Source: Metarhizium brunneum (Eukaryota > Ascomycota > Sordariomycetes > Hypocreales > Clavicipitaceae). From it: a stretch of DNA of 64,000 nt. How positions within the stretch are numbered: position 1 is the stretch's first letter; every line of letters starts with the position of its first letter. A model generated the notes under the pieces. It worked only from the letters and a program-made list of their open reading frames with translations. It was not told where the DNA came from and did no database searches. A program made the position numbers and the translations under genes. The stretch spans positions 3,782,001 to 3,846,000 of the forward strand of contig NC_089423.1 of NCBI RefSeq assembly GCF_013426205.1, read 5' to 3'. Positions 1 through 12,015 of the stretch are shown here, piece by piece.

Positions 1-124
1 CTGATACGGAATGCTGAGTTGCACCATAAATCAAATGGCAATTAAATTCATGAATCCCTCTAAATGTATTGGACTCTAGTACTTGTACAACAGAAACTCG
101 TGTCTAATCCTGTATTCATACACG

Positions 125-1733
125 CTATGCGCTTCCCCTGCTGCTGCTTGCTGCGGTGCGCGACTCATGGTCTCTCAAAGTCATCAGAGCAACTTCATCT
201 AAATCCGAAACCTCAACGGCATATGACTTGTGATACGCTATCTGATTGCCGACGGGGCTCGATCGGTTCTGCCAGTCGTCGACCCCAGACGTTGCCGTAG
301 CGCTAGGACCTAAGCCTGCACTTCGATTATTCTTTTCGGATGGTCGATTGTTGCTGCTGTCGTATCCAGCGTAGCTACGCGCCGTCGAGCCACCGAGAGT
401 TGGGAATAGGCGTACAAGTAGAAGCCTGAACGAGGGTAGACAGACACACCAAATGCCCACGTTAACTTCTATAGTTGACCACAGCCCAACTTCGAAAAAG
501 TCCCACGTGGGGTTCAAGGAGTCGGTGCCGAATTTGACGAGAGATCGGAGTCTGAGAATACTGACGACGGTCACACTGAAAGGAGTCAGTAATCCGCGTT
601 GTCACAACGTGAAGGCGGGCGGGGCCACTTACAATGTACCCAGCATAAACATGGCGGCAACGCTGATCTTCTTCTTCCAGTGCATCTTCAAGCCCTTGAG
701 TTGCCACATGGGGATAGCGAGCATCCAGACGTCTATGGCGATACCAATGCCTGCGTTTGACCAGGCGATGACGTTGATATCCATGCACTTTCCACTATGC
801 TCTTGGTCCCACTTTGTCCAAAAGTAACTTATAGGAGAGCATGTGAAGATGCCGACGAAGACAAAAACGATGCCGTAAACAACCGTGAACGCAGCGGTGC
901 CCCAGAGGAGCCGTCGCACAGCTGGTGCCGGGAAGATGCGCAGGAAAAATAGCAACAATGACAACTTGACCAATGCGATTTCGAAAAAATAGAGAACTTC
1001 CATAATGTAGAAGAATTTCCCAAAGTTGTACAGCTGATCAAAGTTGAGGGTCCATGCATCCTGTCCAATTCCATTAACACCAACGCCGTATGCGTTGATA
1101 ATGGTTGAAGGTGAACCGCAGATGACGGTGGCGAGAGCAAACCAATCATCCCACCAAAAGGTCTGTTTCGCCCATAGCTTAAAGGCGAATCTCTGAAATA
1201 TGAAGAGACCAGATATCACTCCGAGAACGTCCGACACTCGAATATAGGCAGCATTCTTGTCTCGGATGGGTGCATTGCAGCCCTCGCTTGTGAGTTTCTT
1301 GACCGCTGTAAAGTAGGAGTTAGTTGAGACTAGAATACAGCCAACGAAAACATATCCGGGTTGTCCGGGTGTTCAGCATATGAGAATAACATACTCAACG
1401 CTTCCTTCGCCGTACAGCTCTCCATAATACAGGCGGTTGCAGTCTCCAGCAGCACTTGATCAGAGCAAATGCACTTCTGATCAGTCAAGCTGCATTTTGT
1501 TTGTGTCAATGCTCCACCAAAGCATTTTGCCTGTCATTTTCTGTGTTAGCAGATGTCTGGTTTGTAGTGCATGAGAGAAGAGGGAGGGAAGGCGAGGTAG
1601 GTTTAGTTTGTCATACCGCGCATGCTGGAAGTTTTGTTATTACAGATGTCAATGAAGACGATGAATCGGACTCGCCGGCCACTGTTGGGATAGTCGACGC
1701 AAAGAGCAAAGCGAGCCCCCCTGATAACTTCAT
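125..1733 (-). CDS. CFEM-domain Pth11-like G-protein-coupled receptor
   Basis: Four exons: 1617-1733, 1395-1530, 633-1305, 125-575 (458 aa). All introns are GT-AG (86, 89 and 57 nt). Residues 1-20 are a signal peptide (MKLSGGLALLFAS...). A complete CFEM domain follows, with eight cysteines in order: LPAC, KC, TKC, QKC, IC, TAC, ESC and EGC. The rest is the fungal rhodopsin-like seven-helix region, with the WWDDWFA loop and several hydrophobic segments, then a polar serine-rich cytoplasmic tail. In this family the extracellular CFEM domain and Pth11-type helices sense surfaces or host cues at the plasma membrane and signal through G proteins; the ligand here is unknown. The start was chosen because it gives a signal peptide directly before the CFEM domain. 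The family call is firm, but a receptor role is inferred. Confidence 0.88.
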
Positions 1734-1830
1734 GTTGAGCCTAGTTGTTACCTTGCAAGGTAGAAGATGACTTGGCAGTAGTCAACAAGGTTGTTGGAAC
1801 TATCTGAGAGGGTGACAGGGGATGAGTTGG

Positions 1831-1838
1831 ATATATAT
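1831..1838 (-). promoter_or_regulatory. Candidate TATA box of the CFEM receptor
   Basis: An ATATATAT run lies about 100 nt upstream of the receptor start codon. The position suits a fungal core promoter, but no other element supports it. Confidence 0.3.
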
Positions 1839-3831
1839 CAATTTCTTCGAGGGACCGGGATTTCGAACCACCCCACGCCCAATGAACCAGTGGCGTCCAA
1901 GATACAATGACTTCCCGTTGCCGCTCGCTGCGGGCTGGCCCCGAGATTCAGACGGAGTGTACTGAACCAAGTGGGTTGAGGCGTCAAATCTTCCGCAGGG
2001 GCATCACACTAAGTTTGTGCTGCTTTTGCTACTTGTGCTGTTGTGGCGTCCCTTCCCAGATGTTCGGCTCGACTGTGCCATATCCGAGCCCGATCCTAGC
2101 CTCAGTCCCATATTTCGGGCTGGGCTATTCCAGAAAAGAAAAAAGTGCGGCCCGTGGGAAGCCAGACACTGCCGGGCGATGAATGAGCATGGATCTCGAC
2201 TCGTCCCAACATGTGCGAGTTCTCGGATATCCTGCCAATCCATGTCCACAATGGCAGCGGGCGGCTGTGCGCTCGGCTACCAGGATGCGGACTATATCGG
2301 ACGGTAGATACGAGATTTAGTACGAGGTTTTGAGAACGGATATTGGGGATATAGGATCTTGAGATGATCTAGGGGAGCTTATTCTCCCTTGGCGCTAAAC
2401 TCTTCTTCGGCATTTGGACTGGACTTGGGACCGATTCAGGCAAACACTGGACCCACTCTCGGGGAATCGAAGAGATCCAAGGCATTGTTGTTCCATGTGG
2501 TCGGAAACATTATGAGAAGACTGGCGACACAGTTTCGACGTAGCTTTCGTGTTCCATGTTCCATCTCCCGTTGAAGGGTCCGGTACGGCCATGCTTCAAC
2601 GTGGCCTTCCTGTCGCATCACTAATGCAGGGCCCTCGTGGCAAGAAACAATGGCATCCTGCTGCTGATCTCCCTGACATGTGTAAACGAATGCGCCTGTT
2701 GAAGTCGGCGAGAACGCATTGTGGTGCCTAGTGGACCTAGCGGCTCTCTAGCGCTCTCTGGCGTGAAGGGCGATGTCCAAGAGCGAGGCATTTTAACGTG
2801 GCCGGGATTAAGACGTAAGTCACTTGTTGGGGTGCATCCGAAGATTGGTGCCGGGAGTCCGAATGGGAGTATTTGGAATGTCGCGTTGGTTGCTGAGAGA
2901 ATGACTCTCAAAGTTTCCAGTCTGTGTTCAAAATGCCGGGGACTACTTGCACGTCGTTACTCCGCGCTCCGAACTCCGCAAAGCAGTTGGCCTGTGCAGC
3001 AACATTCTGAACGTGGGTCGCGCCTGCCCGTTATAGGATGACAGCGCCCCGAGCGTCACCATCTAATGGTTATCCGTAGCGTTCGGCGAACCTATCCAGA
3101 GGTTGACAGATTTCTTCGCCAAAACAACCGTGGGAGAAGCCGTTTCGGCCGGCGTCGACCTTTCAACCCATCTTCCCACGCTTCGAGATCTTTGGATAGC
3201 GACTGTCCAGGAGAGCACTGACACCCTCGATAGCCTGCAGTCCGAGAACAGGCGACATCACATGCCCCAGACTCCCGGAGGACCAGGACGAGCGTCGAGG
3301 TCCAACCACTTCAACTGCCCCAGCGTGACACCCACCGGTCACCGTGAATACTACATTGCGCACTGACAGCACCCGTATGGTCAAAGATCCAGTCTTCACC
3401 AAATTCCCATCTTTCTTCTCCGAGTGGACGCAGATAAGGGCGATTTGACATCTATGTAGCACGGGTCGCCCCATATCTAGCTCTGGTCCTGGTCATTGAC
3501 GACACTGATGAAATGAACCTCGAGCTTTGGCCACAGGCTTACCAGACTGACTCGATCTTAGATGGTATTATCAATCATCTAATCAGCTTCCTCCCGTCAC
3601 ACATGATATTCAACATTACGACTGCCACCCACGGCCATTCTCAACCCCACGGGCCACAATTGCATTGACACGGCCAACACACTTCTCAACCAGCCACGTG
3701 CAATGATGAAAAAATTTATATATTGTGGAATAATTGCCACCCTACGATGAAACCCTTCACCACGAAAGTAAATTGAACTATGTACACAGTTGCCGGAATG
3801 TCCGGCCAGCTAACGTGCACCCTTGTGCTGT
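1839..3831. other. Intergenic, no supportable gene
   Basis: About 2 kb between the receptor 5' end and the oxalate decarboxylase 3' end. Only short overlapping open frames occur on both strands, and none shows a family motif or splice-consistent extension. The least random stretch is 3103-3366 on the plus strand (a frame containing VGEAVSAGVDLSTHLPTL). It has no ATG of its own, and I could not extend it. Confidence 0.5.
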
Positions 3832-5360
3832 CTACTCGACAAAGACTTGCTTTTCCTTCTTGAGTTTCTCAACAAACTCAATCGGGACCTTGAGCGCCTG
3901 AGACACAACATCCGGAGGTGTAAGAGCAAGCCATTGAGTGAGGGGAATGTCGGCAACGCGGTCAGATTTGTAAATCTCAATCCAAATCAGATCTTCAGTC
4001 TTGGAGGTGTTTTCGATGTAATGTCTGGATTAGCGTTAGCCCGTCGACGCTCCTCGCAAGAATACCGCCATTAAAGGGCGAAACCCTTACCCAGAATTGT
4101 CAGGGAAGACAGCAGTATCGCCAGCTCTGAAATCAAAGGTTCTGGCATTGGCGTTGCCAATGAATGCAGTGGCTCTGGCCGTCCCTTGATGAAAGTATAG
4201 CCATTCCTCAGCCTGTAGTCTGTAGTGTTAGCAGTGAACTGGGATAGCTGATGCAGGGGTAAGTTATACATTGGGGTGCCAGTGGAGTTCTCGCAGGCCA
4301 CCTGGCTTGAGGGTCACAAATGTCGCCGCAATCGTCTTGGAAATCGGGAAATTCGTCGAGTCAATCTTGCGGAACACACCTCCCTGGCCTCCAATCTTCT
4401 CAGCGGGGTGCTCCAAGGTACGGTAAACAAACGAGCTATTTCCCGATGCAACCGGAGTAACAGCACCAGTGACATTCTTCTCGCTGACGGTGGCGTTCAG
4501 GATGTATGGGTTAGGGGTAGGGATGTTATCGAAGACGGATTCAGGGACTCCAAAATTCTTGGCCAAAATATCCTTAGGGGTATGGGCCAGCCAGTCATCG
4601 ATATTGAACGTGGTTCTGCAGTCAAGTCAGTGGAAGTGCGTCAGTCATACTTGTACCTGGATTTGCGTACCCAACTTTGTCGAAATCGCCCTCATCAAAG
4701 ACGAGGAGGAACTCGTTCTCATCTTCAAGACCCTGTACGGTATGGGCGACACCCTTGGGGAAGTACCAGATGTCACCATAGTTCAACTCTTCAGCCTGAT
4801 ATTTGCCGTTTTCGTCGACTGCAGAGACAAGGACGCGGCCTGTGTATACAAATCCCCATTCAGCCTAAAGTGTAGTTTGTAAGCACAACACTATGGGTTG
4901 GGTTGATGGACGAACAACTTACAACTCGGTGCCAGTGAAGTTCTCTGATTGCGCCCTTTTTCAAGTGCTGTTGTGCGCCAGATATATCGTGACTCTGAGG
5001 CAGATCCTGAACAACCTGCTCTCGCACCCAACCACCCTTGAGGATTCTGGTCTTAGAGTCGGAGAAGCTCCACTTCAGGTTTGGAACAATTCCATTGTCT
5101 GTCGACTGCCGGCCCAGGTTGTCGGGGTTCTGCAAGTCAAGCTCATGGTTGGTGCCACCTGGGCCACGGTCAGGTTGACGGAACGCTCAAGTTCAACAGC
5201 TTGCAACAAACTAACCGCTGATAGGACCTCCCTTGCCAGTCTTGCTAATCGGGAGACCTTGGGCAAACTTGTCTTCATCTCTGCTCTCCAATCGAGGCGC
5301 AGCCAGTGCAGAGGCGGCGAGGTACGAGGCTACAAGAGCCGTTACAGAGGTAAACTTCAT
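3832..5360 (-). CDS. Secreted oxalate decarboxylase-type bicupin
   Basis: Six exons: 5216-5360, 4923-5158, 4671-4864, 4270-4615, 4091-4212, 3832-4024 (411 aa, usual for the family). The five introns are 55-66 nt. A signal peptide (MKFTSVTALVASYLAAS...) indicates secretion. Each half holds a cupin with a full Mn(II) set: HWHRVAEW (H123, H125, E129) with H168, and HWHPNAEEW (H303, H305, E309) with H349. Oxalate decarboxylases split oxalate into formate and CO2, which detoxifies oxalate and raises pH. The loop after the first cupin reads DFDKVGT where the Bacillus enzyme has its SENS lid, so the exact reaction (decarboxylase or another oxalate or organic-acid activity) is not certain. Family confidence is high; substrate confidence is moderate. 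Confidence 0.92.
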
Positions 5361-6423
5361 AGCTAATGATGACAACTAGCCAAGTGGTTATGGCTCATCC
5401 GAGTTTCGAGGCCGTAATGTGTGACTATAGGAGAGGGAGAATGGTCATTTTCGGAAACATCAATTCATGCCGGTGCATTGGTACTATTTATGTTGGGCTC
5501 TTTTATGAGCAAAAACACCGCGTGCAGCAACCGGCAGATCCCAAGTTTCGCGAATTATGACGCAAGATTTTCTGTCTCAAGGACATTTGGATCTGCACAA
5601 CGAACATTCACTTCATTGAACCCAAAATGGCGACATTCGCCCAAAGAAACCTGTTCAGCGACCGATGGCCCTATCGCCGGTTCCAGCCCTGCAGTTGCGG
5701 TCGACTCAACCCGTCCAACAACAGTCAAATGTCTTACCCTCTCTTTAAAAGCTGACCCGAAAAGCAGTAGCGGCCTCCTTGTGCATTATAACCTTGTCCC
5801 TACCAGCGCATTGCCCATGGCACAATGCTTGGTGTGGCTTACAGCTCTGATAGTCGGACTAGATCACGCCATCCAACCGTGCTATGGCCTTAGCCCAATG
5901 GCGTCTATGGATCTTCCCCCGCGATACTACGATTCTACATGTGTGGACGAATTATATATCTCCAATGCGTATTAGTAGGCTCGATGTTTGTACTGATGAG
6001 GGAACGCCAAGTTCCAATTCTGATCGAGGATACAAGTTAGCTTGACCAAATCCTACTGTCGGGACGCCACTCGCGTCGCGCGGCTGTCTCAACTATTTCA
6101 TTTCGGCACTTGAGCAAGCCCACAGCCTACTAATTGCCCTCATTTCGAGTAGGCAAGTTTTAATGGTCAAAGTCCAAAGAATGAAGGATAGACGGTATCA
6201 ATTGGCGAGCTGGCATGGCCGCGTGTACTTGATCTTGGTGTGCTGGGAACAATTACATATGTATGTAAGATACTCTCGGCACATATTCGACCTTCTACTT
6301 GCTTACGGGATTGAATTTCGCAATTTTAATATCTAGAAAGAGTATTCGAATAACTCATAGTAGGGAGTGACAACGGCAAATTTTCGATTTTTCCCTACTT
6401 CATCATTCAGTCTGGCTGATTTT
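5361..6423. other. Intergenic, no supportable gene
   Basis: Promoter side of the oxalate decarboxylase and 3' flank of the protease. A 184-codon open frame on the plus strand (5421-5975) has no recognisable domain and overlaps the likely promoter, so I do not call it. A CATAAAAG-like element sits on the minus strand near 5500. Confidence 0.45.
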
Positions 6424-7769
6424 TTATATGATGCCGTTATATGCAACCAAGTTGACTGTGCCGTCCTTAACAGCAGTGGCCTTGTCACGGGTTCCGAGAG
6501 AAAGAATGCTAGCCTTCAACTCCTCTGCAGTGTTGATGTTTTTAGCAACTGCCAGATAGGCGGCCAGCCCAGCAACATGAGGAGCCGCCTGAGAAGTTCC
6601 GCTCCCTCTCGCAGTCTGTTGCCAGGAGCGAGGGACAAGACGTCCACGCCAGGAGCCAAGATGTGAACAACGGGGCCGTGGTTGGAGTGATCCCATAGCC
6701 GCCAGTTGGCATCAATGGCGCCAACAGTGATGCCATCAGGGGAGGAGGCGGGAGACCAGTCTGAGGCATCGACACCCATGTTCCCAGACGAGATGACGCA
6801 CAGAATACCTGCGTCGTACGCGGTCTTTATTATCTTGTTCAGAGCAGTAGAGTTTCCGCCGCCTGTTGGGGGGAAAAGAATATCGTCAGTGATGCGAGCT
6901 TCGACGGGCGACGACGGACAAACTGTCACCTACCAAAAGACATGTTGACAACGGTCCGGTTCTGAATCTGCTTAGCTGTAATGTCCTTGATTGTCCACTC
7001 GATTCCGTCCAGGATAATCGCATTGGTGCTGCCTGCGTCATGGAACATCTTGACATCTACCAGCTTAGTCTTCTTGGCAACACCGTATGTCTTGCTACCA
7101 ACAATGCCAGCAACGTGAGTGCCGTGTCCTTGCACGTCTTCGTCTGTGGCATCCTTGACAGCATTATACCCGCGAAAAGCACGACCCTCGAATTCTGGAT
7201 GATCCACCTGAATGCCACTGTCGAGAACATACACGGTAGATCCCTCGCCGGCACTACTGTCATAGACATATTCGGTTGCTCCGGGTTCTCTATGGGAAAC
7301 AGTAGCAAGGCCATGAGTTGAGTCCTTCTGGGTGGTCAGTTCGTGCAGATGATACACTTGCTGCTGCTCGACGCTCTCAACCTTGAAACATTTCCACGTC
7401 AGTCCCCAGATTGTGACGCCCCAGACTCTCGTCCTTTGCTATAATTTGGAGGGGCCTTACGTCAGCGTTTCTCCGGATAGCTTCCAGGGTATGCTCGTCA
7501 AAGTGGCCAGCATAGGCGTTGAAGTTTCCGACACCGTACGTCTTCTCTACACCGCGGAAGTTGAGTCCCCGGCGACGGCCGGCTCTCGCCACTTGAACAT
7601 CCCGAACCCAGTTCAAGTGGAAGTTGAAGTCATTCGCGCTAATACCGTCTTTCAGGGTAACAATGTACTTGTCCGGGACCAGATTGGCAGCGCTGCCAGC
7701 TTGGGGCGTGGCATTGCCGAGCGGAAGGGCTGCTACCAGCAGCGACGCAAGAGTTTTGAACGAAAACAT
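6424..7769 (-). CDS. Secreted subtilisin-like serine protease, frame broken before the catalytic serine
   Basis: Exons 7461-7769, 6934-7381 and 6424-6862, with introns of 79 and 71 nt. It encodes a signal peptide (MFSFKTLASLLVAALP...), an I9 inhibitor propeptide (KYIVTLKDGISANDF) and a proteinase-K-type S8 domain: catalytic Asp157 in YVLDSGIQVDHPEF, catalytic His189 in GHGTHVAG, and an oxyanion Asn in SSGNMG. The catalytic serine motif SGTSQAAPHVAG and the C-terminal part lie in a different frame from the sequence before them. The switch falls near 6604-6606, a run of three G on the coding strand, and no intron fits. As written, translation would end near 6516 without the serine. Either a one-base deletion inactivated the gene or the assembly lost a base. 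Such proteases digest external protein, including cuticle in insect pathogens. Confidence 0.85.
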
Positions 7770-9036
7770 TATTATTCTAACAGTGACACACTATATAAAG
7801 TGTTGAGAGTTTTTTGAGTTTTTTTTCAGTCACGGATTTCATCATGAGTACGACGATGCCCTAGTTATATACTTCTACCACGCTCTTGTGGACCATGAGG
7901 GAGCAGTCGCATTTTCCAAATGAGGCATGTGGCTATGAAGCAACCTGGGCTGGAAGGTATATTTTACGGTCCGTAAGTCCACTCCCGATTCAAAAGTCGT
8001 AACAGTACAAGGTTTCGGGGGGTTAGGATCTTACAACTAGCTTGTGAAGGCAGCAGACGACACATATAGACCATTTCTCCATCTCTACCTGTCGCCGTTC
8101 CCACTGATAACATGCAATGGCGGCCGGACCAGGAAGCTCGAGCCATGGCTAAGAGTCGTTATTTCTGAGGAAATGCTTTGAGCTTCCCTTTGAGGACAAT
8201 GACGTCGAGGCACACGCAAGTAGCGTAGGGGCAACAGGAAATGATTGGCACCGCGCATGAAGGAAGCTACTACGCCCACCACAAAAAAAAAGGTCAGACA
8301 AAGCCGTCGGATGCTCAGTGGCCGGGGAATAAGGTTGATTTGGCTTTTGGCTGCAAGCCACCGTGGTTCAAGCGGCAGTTGACCACTTGAGTGCGTCTCG
8401 TGTTGTGACGGCACCGACGGGAGACTCCACCGACCTCAGTCAAGCTCAAGGTTGACTTGCCTCTTCTGGAAGGCGTTTTCGTCTGGCCATGTTCAATCAA
8501 TGATGGCCGACGTTGACTGCGACTTGGCGACTCGGCGACTGTATTTGCTGCTTGCTTGCTGGAAGCGTTCGAAGCGAAATCACATCAGCACCAGACGCAC
8601 AGAATATGAGCTGCGCCTGATTGGCCAGGGCGACGCAGCCCTGTTCGGAAATCTCGCCACCGAAGCTGCAGTTCGTGGTCAAAATCACGCTAGGCCGTTG
8701 AGTAGGTAGTTTCCCAAAATGAGGGAATGGACCATGTTTAACAGATTGATGGTTTTAAGCTTACTTGCTCCAGATTGAGACTCAGGGTTCAGGAACCCCT
8801 TTGCGGCCACAACACTCGGTACTTCCTTCCATCGCAATGCTTATGTGGCATGCACGCCAAGCCAAAAACCAACCATCAAGGTCCCCTCGCGAGCAGCTCA
8901 CGCTGACAATGCCTCCCAAAACAAAGGAGGAGGGAATGTTTGGTTGGAGCTGCACACTCTTTTCCTTCTTCTTCTTCTTCTTCTTCCCGTCCTTCGTAAA
9001 GCCACGTGCGAATATTGCTCGTCAATCGCATACGAC
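7770..9036. other. Divergent promoter region between the protease and the methyltransferase
   Basis: No gene is visible. A TATATAG sequence lies on the minus strand near 7790-7797, very close to the protease start. A CTT-repeat pyrimidine tract (about 8966-8988) precedes the methyltransferase, as is common upstream of fungal start sites. Confidence 0.45.
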
Positions 9037-10599
9037 ATGAGGATCACCACATTGCGGCAGGTGGTAGTGAGTCCACTTGTGTTTGCATTGCTTGGCGGCT
9101 TGGGCACGACCTTGGCGGCGCAGGACGAGAAGATCCCCAACGGCCCATCTGGAGCCCGTGCGGTTTGTGAATCCGCCTCTGTATGCACTTGCTTGACAAC
9201 GGCGAACTGACTTTGTCCACTCATCCAGCCCCAGGAGACCGTGGTTGAGATTCGCCATGTCGACCTCACGCTCGAGCAGTCATTTCAAGTCGCCGAGGCA
9301 TCTCGCCACGACATTGAAAAGGAGAGGCTGTTGTCGATAATGGCCAGGGATCACGGGACATGGTCGCCAAATCATCCGCGTTATCGCCTTCTTGACGCGC
9401 TTCACGGCTTCTCTAAGTATTACGAACGGCAGCGGGCCGACGTTGATCGGCTGCGAGGCCTGTACAAGTATGCGTCCAAATCTCAGAAACAGGTGCGCTT
9501 CCAAATTTAAAAATCGAGCTTATGCCAAGTTACATGAACTTTTGTTTTTGACAGCGGTTTCCGCAATGTGGAATAGTTTCTAGAAAAACATCTCGCCTAC
9601 TCTTCCAAATTTAAAACGGTTGAGCAAAAGCTGGCCACGAATCAGCATGTCTGCGACGACATTGTCCACGCTGCCATGGAATTCTACAACGTTGGGACGA
9701 GCGAGCTCAAACGTCACATGGCGGACAGAGAGGCTGAGGGCAAGCACGCAGACAAGATCTCAGTTTCCCAGTCGTTGAAACACATTGTTCGCGATTGGGC
9801 GAGCGAAGGGTTGAACGAGAGAAACGCAACGTTTGCCTGTCTTGCCGGTACGCTGCGCCGACTGTTTCCCGATCGGAACCTCTTGAAAGAGGATGTGCGC
9901 ATATTGCTGCCGGGGGCCGGTCTGGGCAGACTAGGCCACGACATTAGCCAGCTTGGTGGTAAGTCCAGCGTGTCCCACGAGATGTCTGCAACTTTCTTGT
10001 TCTTTTCTTTCTAAACCGGACCAGGATTCGAAGTCACTGTCAATGAGTGGTCCATGTATATGAATGCCGTGTATAGATTCATCGAGGCCCAAAACACGCC
10101 CCTGTCGCAGTCCGTTCATCCCTTTGTCGATGGTTGGTCGCATCATGTATCCGACGACAACATGAATCGTGCCGTCCCCTTCCCAGACGTGCCCATCGAC
10201 TCATCTAGAGTTCTCATGGTGGAAGGAGACTTTACCACCGAGTTCAAAAATCAGTCGGCGTACTACGACGTAGTATTGACATACTTCTTCATTGACACGG
10301 CCAGAAATCTCATGTCGTACTTTGACACAATCAGCCATGTCCTCAAGAAGGGCGGCATCTGGATCAATCTGGGACCATTGCTATACGGCACCAGTCCTTT
10401 TGTCCAACTCAGTCTGGAGGATATAATTGCCATTGCCAAGGAGATGGGCTTTCAGTTTCTAGAAACGGATGACTTTTGCGGAGAGCCCACGTTTTCAGAG
10501 CCTACAGTGAGGAGTATGGAGGCCGTGTATAGTTTTGACCACATGGCCTTGACGAAGAATGCATACAATGCACAGTTTTGGGCAGCCAGCAAATTATAG
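9037..10599 (+). CDS. N2227-family (carnosine N-methyltransferase-like) SAM methyltransferase with signal peptide
   Basis: Exons 9037-9162, 9229-9492, 9577-9958 and 10025-10599 (448 aa); introns are 66, 84 and 66 nt. The catalytic part carries the SAM-binding motif LLPGAGLGRLG (residues 240-250) followed by FEVTVNEWS. It also has the family signature YYDVVLTYFFIDTARN (near 338-352) and a GGIWINLGPLLYG strand. In animals and yeast this family methylates carnosine or related His-containing peptides in the cytosol. Here exon 1 adds a hydrophobic leader (MRITTLRQVVVSPLVFALLG...) ending at an AQDE cleavage-like site, which suggests entry into the secretory pathway. The exon 2/3 junction was set by phase: the acceptor AATAG at 9576 gives an open frame. 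The gene converges on the DUF1996 gene 160 bp away. Fold certain; substrate unknown. Confidence 0.88.
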
Positions 10600-10758
10600 G
10601 GCCGCAGATACAGATCTGTCAGATACACAACGGAAATGGACCATGGGGAAACTCCATTTTTGATAGCGTTAGTTATCCTATATCCCTTCTGCTGCTGAGT
10701 ATGTACAAACTAAGTATCCCAAGTACGCGCCAGTTCTCCTTGCCAAGTCCATGGATAT

Positions 10759-12015
10759 CTATCCCTGGACCGGCTGTCCAGTAACTGGGTTGTCGCCAGG
10801 CAGCTTGTCGAGAGTGCCGTTGAATCCAATCTCCTCGTTGGGAGGCGGGACCTCGACTGGTTGACGGCTCGAACGCCCGGGGCCATCGGGTCCAACGTTC
10901 AAGCTGCAGCCGGCGTCATTGACGCCATTGGGGCCAGTGCAAGTCTCGATGGCACGGTCAAGTTTGGCCTGGTCCGCCCAGCCGTTGAGGTAATCGCCGT
11001 GCAGGCCGTACCCGGTGGGATCGCCCATGGCCCAGACCCAACGGTTGAAGTCTTTTACGGCGCCAGTGTTGTAGAAGAATTCGAAAAATACGGAGAGGAT
11101 GGCAACGGGGTGGGATTGAGGGCACACGCCGGTGTTGTAGTCGCCAACCGCCGGGAAGGCCATCTAAAAATTGCCTCCGAGTTAGTCTCTTGTTTTATTC
11201 TCTACCACACGCAAATAGACTGAGCAACGCAGCTTGGCCTACATGGCTCTTGTGGTCGCGGCTGTCCAGGTTCTTTCCATCCCAGCAGGAAGGGAAGAAG
11301 GTCTCTGCTCTCATGCGAGGGCACGGTTTTGCGGGCAGGTGAGGCGTCTCGCCGCCATCCGCACCGAGGCAAACGTGCGAGATGGCCCTCTGCTCCGGGT
11401 TCGACTTATTATACGTCCTAGTATCCCCGGGTCTGTCAGCTCCGCAGCACAGCAGCGGTTGAGCTTTCCGGGGAGTATAAACCTCAGAGTTGGATCGCCG
11501 ACAACCATGCGCAGCCCCTTTGGCGGAGCCTTGGCATGCGGTGCGTTTTTGCAGTTTTGCTTGCCGGGGGCATAGTCACAGGCTCGATCAATGTAATACG
11601 CAGCCTTTGCCACCAGATGGTTAGTACCAGAGTTTACATAAATACAGACCAGAAGGGGGGGCTGATAGTTGGCAGTAGCAAAAACACAACGTACAGTGCC
11701 CTGCATCTCGACGAGCTCAAACTTGCCATCCCGGCGCTGATGGTACAGCTGAGGCTGCCAGTAGTTGCTCTTGTCGAGATGCTTGTCGCACGTCGTGGCC
11801 TTGGCCTGGCTGGCCTGCTCGTTGGTCAGGTTGAGAGAAAACCGGGTGCCTCCAACAATGGCGTGCACATGGGGGGAGATGACGCCGGGGAAGATGATGG
11901 GATCGCCGCGGTAGAAGGTCAGCGGCGCGCAGTTGACGGTGAACAGCTGGGCGATGGAGCCTGGCGCCAGGGCCGAGGCGACGGCAATGGCCGACTTGAC
12001 ACGGATCGACACCAT
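10759..12015 (-). CDS. Secreted DUF1996-domain protein
   Basis: Exons 11695-12015, 11483-11604, 11243-11417 and 10759-11163 (340 aa); introns are 90, 65 and 79 nt. The start at 12015 was chosen over an in-frame upstream position because it has a good context (CACC before ATG) and begins a signal peptide (MVSIRVKSAIAVASALAPG...). DUF1996 landmarks are present in order: FYRGDPIIFPG with SPHVHAIVGG, YWQPQLYHQRRDGKFELV, YIDRACDYAPGK, GLRMVVGDPTLRTYN, ISHVCLG, FFPSCWDGKNLDS and a WVWAMGDPTGYGLHGDYLNGW tail. Splicing at the GDPTLR/TYNKSN joint restores the conserved frame. The domain is common in secreted fungal proteins, often with cell wall links, but its biochemical role is not established. Confidence 0.9.

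Noticed and set aside
1846..1890. T-arm-like sequence (minus strand GGTTCGAAATCCC) suggesting a tRNA
   Set aside because: No matching acceptor stem, anticodon arm or D-arm could be built upstream of it.
4616..4660. Donor GTACAA at CCAG for the third oxalate decarboxylase intron
   Set aside because: Wrong phase for the following TTFNIDDW exon; donor GTACGC at 4670 keeps the frame.
5421..5975. 184-codon plus-strand frame
   Set aside because: It lies in the oxalate decarboxylase promoter, with mixed composition and no domain.
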